64,000 nt of DNA from Streptacidiphilus fuscans (GTDB lineage: Bacteria; Actinomycetota; Actinomycetes; Streptomycetales; Streptomycetaceae): contig NZ_JADPRT010000024.1 of the NCBI RefSeq assembly GCF_015690355.1, positions 37,948-101,947 on the forward strand, in the 5' to 3' direction. How positions within the stretch are numbered: the first letter of the stretch is position 1; each line of letters opens with the position of its first letter. Of this stretch, positions 33,941 through 42,629 are shown piece after piece. Position numbers and translations under genes: made by a program. The notes beneath the pieces are model-generated. The model was not told where the DNA came from. It worked only from the letters and a program-made list of their open reading frames with translations, and did no database searches.

Positions 33941-36208
33941 ATGCCCGACGAGCCCCGCCGCTCGCTGGCCGAGCGCGCCTTCGAGCAGTCACCGGTGCCT
34001 TGGATGCTGTGCGACGCCACCGGGCGGCTGCTGCGGATCAACGCGAAGATGAGCGAGCTCGGCGGCATGTCCGACTCCGGCCTCACGGACGAGGACCTGC
34101 GCGGACGGCTGCCGTCGGAGCTGCCGCTGCCGCACATCGACCGCTCGGTGCTGGAGGAGTCGGAGCGGCTGATTCGCGAGGTCGCCGCGACCGGGGAGCC
34201 GATCACCCTGGAGACCTACGCCCCTCGTCCGGGCGAGTCGCGGACCGGAGCGTGGGCGGTGTCCTACACACCGGTACGGGACGCGGACGGGCGGCTGGAC
34301 GCGGTGGCGGTCTCCGCCGTCGAGTTCTCCGAGCAGTTCGCCGCGCGTCGGCGGCAGGCGCTGCTCGACGCGGCGGGAGCCCGGATCGGGACCTCGCTGG
34401 ACGTCAGCCGGACCGCGCAGGACCTGGCGGACGTCGTCGTCCCCGGCTTCGCCGACTTCGTCAGCGTCGACCTGCTCGACGGCGTCTTCCGCGGCGAGGA
34501 ACCGGCGGCGGGGCCACCGGCGGGGGACGTGCGGCTGCGCCGTGCCGCGCAGGCGGGTGTGGGTCCGCACCTGGCCGGGCTGGACACGGGCGTGGTGGGC
34601 GTCGGATTGCGTGGCAGCTACCCGCCGGGGTCGCCGCCCGCGCGCTGTCTGGCGACGGGGCGGGCGGGCGTGCACACGATGACCGACGCGGACGTGGTGG
34701 CCTGGCTGGCGGGCGATCCGGCGCGCTCCGCCTGGGCGGCCGAGCACGGGCTGGCGTCGTTGATGACGGTCCCGGTGACCGCGCGCGAGACGACGCTGGG
34801 CGTGGTGGTCTTCAGCCGGCTGAACGACCCGGCGAACCACCGGACCCGCAGGACCGGGCGGACCGTGCGGCACGATCCGGCCGCGCCGACCTCGGAGCCG
34901 TTCCATGAGGACGACGTCCCGCTCGCGGAGGAGATCGTCGGCCGGGCGGCGGTCTGGCTCGACAACGCGCGCCGCTACACCCGCGAGCGTGCCACCGCGC
35001 TGACGCTCCAGCACAGCCTGCTCCAGCAGCGCGCGCCCCGGCAGGCGGCGGTGGACGTCGCCAGCCGGTACCTGCCCGCGAGTGCTCAGGCGGGCGTCGG
35101 CGGTGACTGGTTCGACGTGATCCCGTTGTCCGGCACCAGGGTCGCCCTGGTGGTCGGCGACGTGACCGGGCACGGCCTGCACGCCAGCGCCACGATGGGA
35201 CGGCTGCGGACGGCGGTCCGCACGCTCGCCGACGTCGACCTGCCGCCGGACGAACTGCTTTCGCACCTGGACGACTTGGTGATCAGCCTGAACACGGAGA
35301 ACGCGGAGGCGGAGGCCGAGGCGGAGGCGCATCCGGACGAGGTCGACGCGAGCGGCGGTGACGAGGCGAGCAGCACGGACGGAGGCAGCGCGGAGATCGG
35401 CGCGACCTGCCTGTACGCGGTCTACGACCCGATCGCCCGGCGCTGCGTGCTGGCTCGGGCGGGGCATCCGGAACCGGCGCTGCGGACGCCGGACGGGAGG
35501 GTGGAGTACCTCGACGTCCCCGCCGGGCCGCCGCTCGGACTGGGCGGACTGGCCTTCGAGTCGGCGGAGTTCGAGCTGCCGCCGGGGAGCCTGCTGGCGC
35601 TGTTCACGGACGGGCTGGTCGAGTCGCGGTTCCGGGACCCGGACCAGGGGCTCGCGGCGCTGAGCGACCAACTGGCCGCCGCCGGACCCGATCCGGACCT
35701 GGCGGCGGTCTGCGATGACGTGCTCGGCGCGCTCACCACCCTGCGCCCGCGCGACGACGTGGCGCTGCTGCTGGCCCGCACCCGGGCGCTCGGCGCGGAC
35801 CAGGTCGCGGACTGGAGCGTGCCTTTCGACCCGACCTTCGTCGCCGAGGCGCGCGGCCTGGCCGCGCGTCAACTGGCCCACTGGGGGCTGCCCGAGCTGA
35901 CCTTCGTCACCGAACTTGTCGTCAGCGAGCTGGTGACCAACGCGATCCGCTACGGCCGCCCGCCGGTACGGCTGCGGCTGATCCGCGACACGGCGCTGAT
36001 CTGCGAGGTCTCCGACGCCAGCGGCACCGCGCCGCATCTGCGCCGCGCCCGCTCCTTCGAGGAGGGCGGGCGCGGGCTGATGCTGGTGGCCCAGTGCTCG
36101 ACGCGTTGGGGCACCCGGCACTCGCCGCAGGGCAAGACCATCTGGGCGGAGCAGGCCCTGCCTACCGGGAGCCCTGCTCCTGGTACTGCCTCCGCAGCTC
36201 CCGCTTGA
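33941..36208 (+). CDS. PAS/GAF/SpoIIE phosphatase with HATPase domain
   Basis: 755 aa. PAS ~8-115 (PVPWMLCDATGRLLRINAKMSEL), GAF ~130-340, PP2C/SpoIIE with GGDWFDV (~387) and VVGDVTGHGLHASATM, DGLVESRF, then an RsbW-like ATPase (LVVSELVTNAIRYG ~660, GRGLMLVAQCSTRWG). An acidic insertion (ENAEAEAEAEAH..., ~450-480) interrupts the PP2C domain. Same architecture as the 18455-20833 gene but with diverged sequence. It begins at ATG 33941 after GAGG. Its 3' end overlaps the ligase gene by 47 bp tail-to-tail. Confidence 0.93.
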   Translation: MPDEPRRSLAERAFEQSPVPWMLCDATGRLLRINAKMSELGGMSDSGLTDEDLRGRLPSELPLPHIDRSVLEESERLIREVAATGEPITLETYAPRPGESRTGAWAVSYTPVRDADGRLDAVAVSAVEFSEQFAARRRQALLDAAGARIGTSLDVSRTAQDLADVVVPGFADFVSVDLLDGVFRGEEPAAGPPAGDVRLRRAAQAGVGPHLAGLDTGVVGVGLRGSYPPGSPPARCLATGRAGVHTMTDADVVAWLAGDPARSAWAAEHGLASLMTVPVTARETTLGVVVFSRLNDPANHRTRRTGRTVRHDPAAPTSEPFHEDDVPLAEEIVGRAAVWLDNARRYTRERATALTLQHSLLQQRAPRQAAVDVASRYLPASAQAGVGGDWFDVIPLSGTRVALVVGDVTGHGLHASATMGRLRTAVRTLADVDLPPDELLSHLDDLVISLNTENAEAEAEAEAHPDEVDASGGDEASSTDGGSAEIGATCLYAVYDPIARRCVLARAGHPEPALRTPDGRVEYLDVPAGPPLGLGGLAFESAEFELPPGSLLALFTDGLVESRFRDPDQGLAALSDQLAAAGPDPDLAAVCDDVLGALTTLRPRDDVALLLARTRALGADQVADWSVPFDPTFVAEARGLAARQLAHWGLPELTFVTELVVSELVTNAIRYGRPPVRLRLIRDTALICEVSDASGTAPHLRRARSFEEGGRGLMLVAQCSTRWGTRHSPQGKTIWAEQALPTGSPAPGTASAAPA

Positions 36209-37745
36209 GCACCTTGTGGCTGGGGCCGAGCGGGAAGGCGTCGGTGAACTCGACCCGGCGCGGGTACTTGTGCTTGGCCAGGTGCTCCTTGGACCAGGTG
36301 ACGATCTCCTCGGCCGTCGGCGCGGGGCTGACGGCCGGGTCCAGGACCAGGACCGCGCAGACCTCCTCGCCGTGCACGTCGTCCGGCAGGCCGATGACCG
36401 CCGCCTGCGCCACGGCGGGGTGGCGCAGCAGTGTCTCCTCGACCTCGCGCGGGTAGACGTTGAAGCCGCCGCGGATCACCACGTCCTTCTTGCGGTCCAC
36501 GATGGAGAGGAAGCCGTCGGCGTCCTTGCTGCCCAGGTCGCCGGTGCGGAACCAGCCGTCGACCAGCGCCTCCCGGGTGGCCTCGGGATTGTCGAGGTAG
36601 CCGAGGAAGACGTTGTGGCCGCGCACCACGACCTCGCCCAGCTCGCCGGCGGGCAGCAGCTCGATCCGGTCGTCCAGCTCGGCGCGGGCGATCTCCACGT
36701 CCACGCCCCACACCGCATGGCCGACCGTCCCGGCCCGGGTGCCCAGGTCGGGGTGGTTGACGGACGCGGTCGGCGAGGTCTCGGAGAGGCCGTAGCCCTC
36801 GCAGATGCTGACGCCGAAGGTCGCGTTGAACCGCTCCAGCACCGTCACCGGCAGCGAGGCACCGCCGGAGATGCACAGGTCCAGCTTCGGCAGCTGCGGT
36901 TCGGGCAGGCCAGGCACAGCCTTCGCGGCCTCCAGCAGTGCCAGGTACATCTGCGGTACGCCGTGGAAGTGGGTGACGCCCTCACGGACCATCAGCTCCA
37001 GTGCCTGCCCGGCGTGGAAGCGCGGCAGCAGCACCAGCGCGGCTCCGGCCCGCCAGGTCGAGTTCATCGACACGGTCTGGCCGAAGGTGTGGAACAGCGG
37101 CAGCGCGCCGAGCGCCACGTCGTCCGGGGAGGTGTGGTTGGCGTCGAAGGCGTTGGTCGTCGCGTTCATCACCAGGTTGAGGTGGCTGAGCACCGCGCCC
37201 TTGGGCCGGCCGGTGGTGCCGCTGGTGTAGAAGACGACGGCCGGGTCCTCGGCGTCGCGGGCGACGAAGTGCGGGAGCGGGTCGACCGTGGCCGCGAACT
37301 CCTCCAACCGGCCCAGCGCGCCCGGCATCGGGGCTGCCGACATCGCCGTGTCGGGTCCGACGCCGACCAGCGGCATGCCCGCCTCGGCCGCCGCGACGGC
37401 GGCGACCTCGGCGTTGGCGGCGTGGGCGATCAGCAGCCGCGCGCCGGAGTCGCGCAGCACGAAGGCCACCTCCTCGGCCGTCAGCAGCAGGTGCACCGGC
37501 ACCACGACGCCGCCCGCGGCGAGGATCGCGTAGTACGCGCGGCAGAACTCGGCCACGTTCGGGGCCATCAGCGCCACCCGGTCGCCGGGCTGCACGCCCA
37601 GGCGGACCAGGGCCGCGGCCTGGCCCAGCGACTGCTGCCACAACTCGCCGAAGGTGAGCCTGGTCGCGCCCTCGACCAGTGCGAGCTTGCCGGGCCTGCG
37701 CCGGGCGTTCTCGGCCAGCACCGAGGCCAGCGACAGGGTGGTCAC
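36162..37745 (-). CDS. Acyl-CoA synthetase (AMP-forming)
   Basis: 527 aa from GTG 37745. Adenylation motifs: VVFYTSGTTGRPKGAVLSH (A3), GYGLSETSP (A5), DGWFRTGDLG (A7), RKKDVVIRGGFNVYPREVEE (A8) and HKVLKRELR with the catalytic Lys at the C-terminus. It activates a carboxylic acid for the acyl-CoA genes upstream in the same direction; GTGA overlap with the SDR. It resembles long-chain-fatty-acid CoA ligases, but chain length cannot be told from sequence. Confidence 0.94.
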   Translation of the reverse strand: MTTLSLASVLAENARRRPGKLALVEGATRLTFGELWQQSLGQAAALVRLGVQPGDRVALMAPNVAEFCRAYYAILAAGGVVVPVHLLLTAEEVAFVLRDSGARLLIAHAANAEVAAVAAAEAGMPLVGVGPDTAMSAAPMPGALGRLEEFAATVDPLPHFVARDAEDPAVVFYTSGTTGRPKGAVLSHLNLVMNATTNAFDANHTSPDDVALGALPLFHTFGQTVSMNSTWRAGAALVLLPRFHAGQALELMVREGVTHFHGVPQMYLALLEAAKAVPGLPEPQLPKLDLCISGGASLPVTVLERFNATFGVSICEGYGLSETSPTASVNHPDLGTRAGTVGHAVWGVDVEIARAELDDRIELLPAGELGEVVVRGHNVFLGYLDNPEATREALVDGWFRTGDLGSKDADGFLSIVDRKKDVVIRGGFNVYPREVEETLLRHPAVAQAAVIGLPDDVHGEEVCAVLVLDPAVSPAPTAEEIVTWSKEHLAKHKYPRRVEFTDAFPLGPSHKVLKRELRRQYQEQGSR

Positions 37746-38500
37746 CGGGCGCCCCCGTTGACGTACAGGGTCTGGCCGCTGACGTAGGAGGCGTCCTCGG
37801 AGGCGAGGAAGGCGACCACCGCGGCGACGTCCTCCGGCTGGCCGACGCGGCGCAGCGGGGTGCGCTCGGCGGCCAGCGCCTGGTGGTCCTCGGCGCTCGC
37901 GCCGACGCGCTCGGCGGTGGCGGCGGTCATCGAGGTGGCGATGTAGCCGGGGGCGACCGCGTTGACGTTGACGTTGAACGGGCCGAGCTCGATCGCGAGG
38001 GTGGCGGTCAGGCCCTGGATCCCGGCCTTGGCGGCGGCGTAGTTGGCCTGGCCGCGGTTGCCCAGCGCGGAGCGGGAGGAGAGCGAGACGATCTTGCCGT
38101 ACTTCTGCGCGCACATGTACGTCTGCGCCACGTGGCTGCAGTTGTAGGCGCTGGTCAGGTTGACCGTCAGGACGGCGTCCCAGTCGCTCTTCGGCATCTT
38201 GAAGAAGAGGTTGTCGCGGGTGATCCCGGCGTTGTTGACCAGGATGTGGATCGCCCCGAAGTCGGCGGCGACCTGGGCGAAGACCGCCTCGACGGCGTCG
38301 TAGTCGGCGACGTCGCAGCCGTAGGCGCGGGCGGTGCCGCCCTTGGCCGTGATGGCGTCGACGGTCTGCTGCGCCCGCTCGGCCGTCAGGTCGACGACGG
38401 CGACGCTCGCGCCCTCGTCGGCGAGACGCGTCGCGGTGGCGGCGCCGATGCCCTGGGCCGCACCGGTGACGACGGCGACGCGGTCGGTGAAGCGGTTCAT
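37742..38500 (-). CDS. FabG-like SDR / 3-oxoacyl reductase
   Basis: 252 aa. TGAAQGIGAATATRLADEG, NNAG (VNNAGITRDNLF), Ser of SLSSRSALGNRGQ, YxxxK (YAAAKAGIQ) and the tail VSGQTLYVNGGAR are all present. It probably acts as a 3-hydroxyacyl-CoA dehydrogenase or ketoacyl reductase. It lies between thiolase and ligase; a 95-bp gap precedes it. Confidence 0.94.
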   Translation of the reverse strand: MNRFTDRVAVVTGAAQGIGAATATRLADEGASVAVVDLTAERAQQTVDAITAKGGTARAYGCDVADYDAVEAVFAQVAADFGAIHILVNNAGITRDNLFFKMPKSDWDAVLTVNLTSAYNCSHVAQTYMCAQKYGKIVSLSSRSALGNRGQANYAAAKAGIQGLTATLAIELGPFNVNVNAVAPGYIATSMTAATAERVGASAEDHQALAAERTPLRRVGQPEDVAAVVAFLASEDASYVSGQTLYVNGGAR

Positions 38501-38595
38501 GGGTGGGGATCCCCTTTCGCTTGCGGTTTCTGAGGAGAGGTCAAGGAGGCGTGCAGGAGCGAGGGTGCGGGAGCTGGCGTTCAGTCGTGGCGAGC

Positions 38596-39783
38596 TCAGT
38601 CGCGGTCGACGAGCACGGCGGAGCCCTGGCCCACGCCGACGCACATGGTGGCCAGGCCGTGGTGGGCGCCGGTGCGGGCCATGCGGTGCAGCAGGGTGGT
38701 CAGGATGCGGGCGCCGGAGGCTCCCAGCGGGTGGCCGATGGCGATGGCGCCGCCCTGGGGGTTGACCAGCTCCGGGTCGACGCCGAGCTCGCGCACGCAC
38801 GCCAACGCCTGTGCGGCGAAAGCCTCGTTGAACTCGGCCGTCTCGATCGACTCCAACCCGCGTCCGCTGCGCTTCAGCACCCGCTGCACGGCCGGGACCG
38901 GGCCGATGCCCATCACGTCGGGGTGCACGCCCGCGCTCGCGCCCATGACGTAGCGGCCCAGCGGTTCGACGCCGAGCTCGGCCAGCGCCTCCTCACTGCA
39001 GAGCAGCAGCCCGGCCGCGCCGTCGTTCATCGGGGAGGCGTTGCCCGCCGTCACCGTCCCGCCCGGACGGAAGACGGGCTTCAGCGAGGCGAGCTTGGTC
39101 AGGCTGGTGTCGGGGCGGATCGACTCGTCCGCGGTGACGGTGGTGCCGTCCGCCAGCGTGACCGGGGTGGTCTCCGCGTCGAAGTGGCCCGCCTCGCGGG
39201 CGGCGGCGGCCAGGGTGTGGCTGCGCAGGGCGAAGGCGTCCTGGTCCTCGCGGCTGACGTTGTAGCGGAGGGCGACCTCCTCGGCGGTCTCGCCCATCGA
39301 CAGGACGCCGTGCAGCTCCTTCATCCTCGGGTTGGTCATGCGCCAGCCGAGCTTGGTGTCGAAGATCTCCTGGCCATGCGGCAGCGCCTGCTCCGCGCGG
39401 GGGAGCACGAACGGGGCGCGGCTCATCGACTCCGAGCCGCCCGCCAGCACGATGTCCGCCTCGCCGGAGGCGATCGCGCGCGCGGCGGTCGTGACGGCCT
39501 CCAGGCCGGAGGCGCAGAGGCGGTTGAGCGTGGCTCCCGGGACCGAGTCCGGGATCCCGGCCAGCAGCACGGCCATGCGCGCGATGTTGCGGTTGTCCTC
39601 ACCGGCCTGGTTGGCGGCGCCCCAGTAGACGTCGTCGATCCGGGCCGGATCGAGGCTGGGGACGGCGTCCAGCACGGCGCGGACGGCGGTCGCGGCCAGG
39701 TCGTCCGGCCGGACGCCGGAGAGCACGCCGCGCAGTCGGCCGATCGGGGTCCGCTTGGCGGCGGCGAAGTAGACAGGGCGCAT
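38596..39783 (-). CDS. Acetyl-CoA acyltransferase (thiolase)
   Basis: 395 aa. Nucleophilic Cys in ATLNRLCASGLEA (about residue 93), NEAFAAQAL, GGAIAIGHPLGASGARI and the second Cys region ATMCVGVGQGSA. Thiolase II type, cleaving 3-ketoacyl-CoA. Part of a cluster with acyl-CoA dehydrogenase and SDR; the enoyl-CoA hydratase needed for a full cycle is not in the window. Confidence 0.96.
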   Translation of the reverse strand: MRPVYFAAAKRTPIGRLRGVLSGVRPDDLAATAVRAVLDAVPSLDPARIDDVYWGAANQAGEDNRNIARMAVLLAGIPDSVPGATLNRLCASGLEAVTTAARAIASGEADIVLAGGSESMSRAPFVLPRAEQALPHGQEIFDTKLGWRMTNPRMKELHGVLSMGETAEEVALRYNVSREDQDAFALRSHTLAAAAREAGHFDAETTPVTLADGTTVTADESIRPDTSLTKLASLKPVFRPGGTVTAGNASPMNDGAAGLLLCSEEALAELGVEPLGRYVMGASAGVHPDVMGIGPVPAVQRVLKRSGRGLESIETAEFNEAFAAQALACVRELGVDPELVNPQGGAIAIGHPLGASGARILTTLLHRMARTGAHHGLATMCVGVGQGSAVLVDRD

Positions 39784-39813
39784 CGTCGGGCTCCTGAGAA
39801 CTGTGTGGGTGGG

Positions 39814-39877
39814 GATCAGAACGCGAGCTTGATCAGAACGCAAGATTGATCAGAACGCGAGGTCGATCAGAAGGCGT
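39814..39877 (-). repeat. 17-bp tandem repeat over the acyl-CoA dehydrogenase stop
   Basis: GATCAGAACGCGAGCTT units start at 39814, 39831, 39848 and 39865; the last is partial and contains the gene's own TGA (minus strand). The 17-bp period moves each copied TGA into a new frame, so all three frames have a stop. Confidence 0.85.
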
Positions 39878-41021
39878 TGACGCCGGTGAGGGCGCGGCCG
39901 ATGAGGAGCTTCTGGATCTGGCTGGTGCCCTCGTAGAGCGTCATCACGCGGGCGTCGCGGACGTACTTGCCCACCGGGTACTCGTCGATGAAACCGTAGC
40001 CGCCGAAGACCTGGAGAGCGGTGTTGGCGGCCTTGACCGCGGCCTCGGAGGCGTAGAGCTTGGCGACCGAGGACTCCGTCTGGAACGGCAGGCCGCGCTC
40101 GATCAGGTCGGCCACCCGCCAGACCAGCAGCCGAGCCGCGTCGAGCTCGACCTTGATGTCGGCGAGCATCTCCTGGACCAGCTGGTGGGCGGCGATCGGC
40201 TTGGCGAACTGCTCGCGCTCGGTGGCGTAGGCGACGGCGGCGTCGAGGGAGGCCTGGATGATGCCGACGCAGCCCGCCGCCACCGACATCCGGCCCTTGG
40301 CGAGCGCCGACATGGCCACGTTGAAGCCCTTGCCCTCCGGGCCGAGCATGGCGCCGGCGGGGACCCGGACGTCCTCGAAGGCCAGCTCGGCGGTGGGTTG
40401 GCCGCGCAGGCCGAGCTTGCCGTGGACGGTGGTGCGGGTCAGCCCAGGGGTGTCGGTCGGGACCAGGAAGGCGCTGACGCCCTTGTGGCCCTCCTCCGGC
40501 GTGCCGGTGCGGGCGAAGACCAGGGCGACCTCGGCCCAGGTGCCGTTGGTGATGAACATCTTGGCGCCGTTGATCACCCATGCGTTGCCGTCGCGGACGG
40601 CCCGGGTGGTGAGGTTGCCCGCGTCGGAGCCGGTGCCGGGCTCGGTGAGGGCGAAGCAGCCCAGCGCCTCGCCCGCGCACAGGCGCGGCAGCCACTGCTG
40701 CTTCTGCTCCTCGCTGCCCCAGTGGTTGATCGACTTGGCGACCAGGCCCAGCGAGACCGAGAGCAGCCCGCGCACGGACGAGTCGCCTCGGCCCAGCTCC
40801 TCGGTGACCAGCACGTACGCCAGGTGGTCGCCGCCGGAGCCGCCGTACTCCTCGGGGATGGTGAGGCCGAGGAAGCCGAGGTCGCCCAGCTTCTTCACGA
40901 TGCCCTGGTCGACCTGTTCGGCCCGGTCCCAGGCGGCGGCGTGTGGCACGATCTCGCGGTTGACGAAGTCGGCCGCCAGCTCGCGTACGGCGGCCTGCTC
41001 CTCGGTGAGCTCCAGGTTCAC
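39867..41021 (-). CDS. Acyl-CoA dehydrogenase
   Basis: 384 aa from GTG 41021 (VNLELTEEQAAVRE), or 391 from ATG 41042. CFALTEPGTGSDAGNL (FAD/substrate loop), ITNGTWAE, RMSVAAGCVGIIQASLDAAVAYATEREQF, GGYGFIDEYPVGKYVRDARVMTLYEGTSQIQ with the catalytic Glu. The first step of beta-oxidation of an acyl-CoA. GTG 41021 has a GGGA site 6 nt upstream and fits the family start; ATG 41042 has none. A palindrome just upstream and a divergent TetR point to local repression. Confidence 0.95.
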   Translation of the reverse strand: MNLELTEEQAAVRELAADFVNREIVPHAAAWDRAEQVDQGIVKKLGDLGFLGLTIPEEYGGSGGDHLAYVLVTEELGRGDSSVRGLLSVSLGLVAKSINHWGSEEQKQQWLPRLCAGEALGCFALTEPGTGSDAGNLTTRAVRDGNAWVINGAKMFITNGTWAEVALVFARTGTPEEGHKGVSAFLVPTDTPGLTRTTVHGKLGLRGQPTAELAFEDVRVPAGAMLGPEGKGFNVAMSALAKGRMSVAAGCVGIIQASLDAAVAYATEREQFAKPIAAHQLVQEMLADIKVELDAARLLVWRVADLIERGLPFQTESSVAKLYASEAAVKAANTALQVFGGYGFIDEYPVGKYVRDARVMTLYEGTSQIQKLLIGRALTGVNAF

Positions 41022-41043
41022 GGCGATTCCCTGCGTTCCCATT

Positions 41044-41062
41044 AAACTAGCGCTGCAAGTTT
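41044..41062. promoter_or_regulatory. Palindrome between acyl-CoA dehydrogenase and TetR genes
   Basis: AAACTAGCGCTGCAAGTTT matches its reverse complement at 14 of 19 positions (AAACTnGCnnnGCnAGTTT). It sits just upstream of the acyl-CoA dehydrogenase start in AT-rich surroundings. It is the likely operator of the divergent TetR. Confidence 0.65.
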
Positions 41063-41143
41063 TTGGACTGTAACGCGATCGGGCACTCTTAGGGAAGCCC
41101 GGACACGCACCATGATCCGGATCGACGAGGGAGAACCAGCAGG

Positions 41144-41773
41144 ATGGCCAGGCCGCGCAACCCGCTGCTGAGCAGGGAGCGGATCGTCGTGACCGCGCTG
41201 CGGCTCGTCGACGAGGAGGGCCTGGACGCGTTCTCCACCCGCAAGCTCGCCGCCGAGCTCGGCGTCAGCGGCCCGTCGCTCTACAACCACTTCCCGACCA
41301 AGGACGCCCTGCTCGACGCGGTCGTGGACCTGGTCGTCGGCGAGGTGGAGCTGGACATGCTCGGCCGCGACCCGTGGCCCGACGCGCTGCGCGAGTGGGC
41401 CCGCTCCTACCGGTCCGCGCTGGTCGCGCACCCGAACCTGGTGCCCGCCCTGGCGCACGGACCGGGACGGCGTCCGCACGCGCTCAAGCTGGCCGACGCG
41501 GTCTTCGGCGCCCTCGTCGACGCGGGCTGGCCGCGCGGCGAGGCGACCCGGATCGGCGCGCTGATGCGCTACCTGGTCTTCGGCTCGGCGCTGGGGTCGT
41601 TCGCCGGAGGCTTCGTCGACGACGCCGGGCTGTACGACGCCGAGGAGTACCCGCACCTGAACCAGGCGCACCTGCTGGCCGAGCGTCAGCGCGCCGTCGA
41701 CGAGGGCGCGTTCGAGCTCGGCCTTGAGGCGCTGCTGCTGGGCCTGCGGGAGCGGTTCGCACACCTCTCATGA
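41144..41773 (+). CDS. TetR-family regulator
   Basis: 209 aa. HTH: RERIVVTALRLVDEEGLDAFSTRKLAAELGVSGPSLYNHFPTKDALLDAV; the rest is a TetR_C-like ligand domain. Likely represses the divergent acyl-CoA genes, sensing an acyl-CoA. Its stop overlaps a possible upstream start of the DeoR frame, but the real DeoR start is 42 bp further. Confidence 0.93.
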   Translation: MARPRNPLLSRERIVVTALRLVDEEGLDAFSTRKLAAELGVSGPSLYNHFPTKDALLDAVVDLVVGEVELDMLGRDPWPDALREWARSYRSALVAHPNLVPALAHGPGRRPHALKLADAVFGALVDAGWPRGEATRIGALMRYLVFGSALGSFAGGFVDDAGLYDAEEYPHLNQAHLLAERQRAVDEGAFELGLEALLLGLRERFAHLS

Positions 41774-41814
41774 GTGCACGGTGCGGCAGGCTCGGATCTC
41801 GTAGGATCCCGGAC

Positions 41815-42609
41815 ATGCTGAAGGCCGATCGTTTCGCCCGGATCCTGGACCATGTCGCGCGGGCCGGCAGTGCCGACGTGCACGAGCTCGCCGAGCTCCT
41901 GGACGTCTCCGGGGCCACCATCCGGCGCGACCTGCAGGCGCTGGACGAGCAGGGGCTGCTCCGGCGCACCCACGGCGGAGCGGTGACCGGCAGCGTCAAC
42001 CTGGAGCTCCCGCTGCGGCACCGGGCCGGGGCGCGGCAGGACGAGAAGCACCGGATCGCGCTGGCCGCCGCCGAGTTGGTGCCGGACGGCGCGGTGGTCG
42101 GGCTGGCGGGCGGCAGCACCGTCACCGAGCTGGCCCGGCTGCTGGCCGAGCGCAGCCGGGTCGCGGAGGGCAGTAAGTCGGGTGAGGGCAGCAGGCTGAC
42201 CGTGGTCACCAACGCGGTGAACATCGCGGCGGACCTGATCGTCCGTCCGGAGATCCGGCTGGTCGTGATCGGCGGGCAGGCCCGCACCGCCAGCTACGAG
42301 CTGGTCGGCCCGGCCGCCGACGAGCACCTGGCCCGATACCGGCTGGACATCGCCTTCATCGGCGTCGACGGCCTGAGCGCCGACGCGGGCTGCACCACCC
42401 ACGACGAGATGGAGGCGCACACCGACCGCGCCTTCCTCCAGGTGGCCTCGCAGGGCGTGGTGCTGGCGGACGCCAGCAAGCTCGGCAAGGCCACCTTCGC
42501 CAGCATCTGCCCGCTGCGCGAGATCGACGCCGTGGTCACCGACGCGACCCCGCCCGAGCCCGAGCGCAGCGCGCTGGCCGAGGCCCGGGTGCGGGTGATC
42601 ACCGCCTGA
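41815..42609 (+). CDS. DeoR/AgaR-family regulator
   Basis: 264 aa. MLKADRFARILDHVARAGSADVHELAELLDVSGATIRRDLQALDEQGLLRRTHGGAV is the DeoR HTH; the DeoR C-terminal sugar-phosphate sensor has VGLAGGSTVTELARLL, VVTNAVNIAADL and FIGVDGLSADAGCTTHDEMEA. ATG 41815 is preferred over the frame-opening at 41770. It probably controls the sugar-phosphate operon read from 45335, whose promoter contains repeated half-sites. It converges with the aldolase. Confidence 0.92.
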   Translation: MLKADRFARILDHVARAGSADVHELAELLDVSGATIRRDLQALDEQGLLRRTHGGAVTGSVNLELPLRHRAGARQDEKHRIALAAAELVPDGAVVGLAGGSTVTELARLLAERSRVAEGSKSGEGSRLTVVTNAVNIAADLIVRPEIRLVVIGGQARTASYELVGPAADEHLARYRLDIAFIGVDGLSADAGCTTHDEMEAHTDRAFLQVASQGVVLADASKLGKATFASICPLREIDAVVTDATPPEPERSALAEARVRVITA

Positions 42610-42614
42610 CGGGC

Positions 42615-42629
42615 CTGACGCCGCGTCAG
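42615..42629. terminator. Palindrome between convergent DeoR and aldolase genes
   Basis: CTGACGC-C-GCGTCAG, perfect 7-bp arms. It contains the aldolase stop codon (minus strand, 42626-42628). CCTGACGGG also occurs twice at the DeoR stop (42606). Confidence 0.45.

Noticed and set aside
36209..37787. Gene antisense to the acyl-CoA ligase
   Set aside because: The ligase has all adenylation motifs; the antisense translation is low-complexity.
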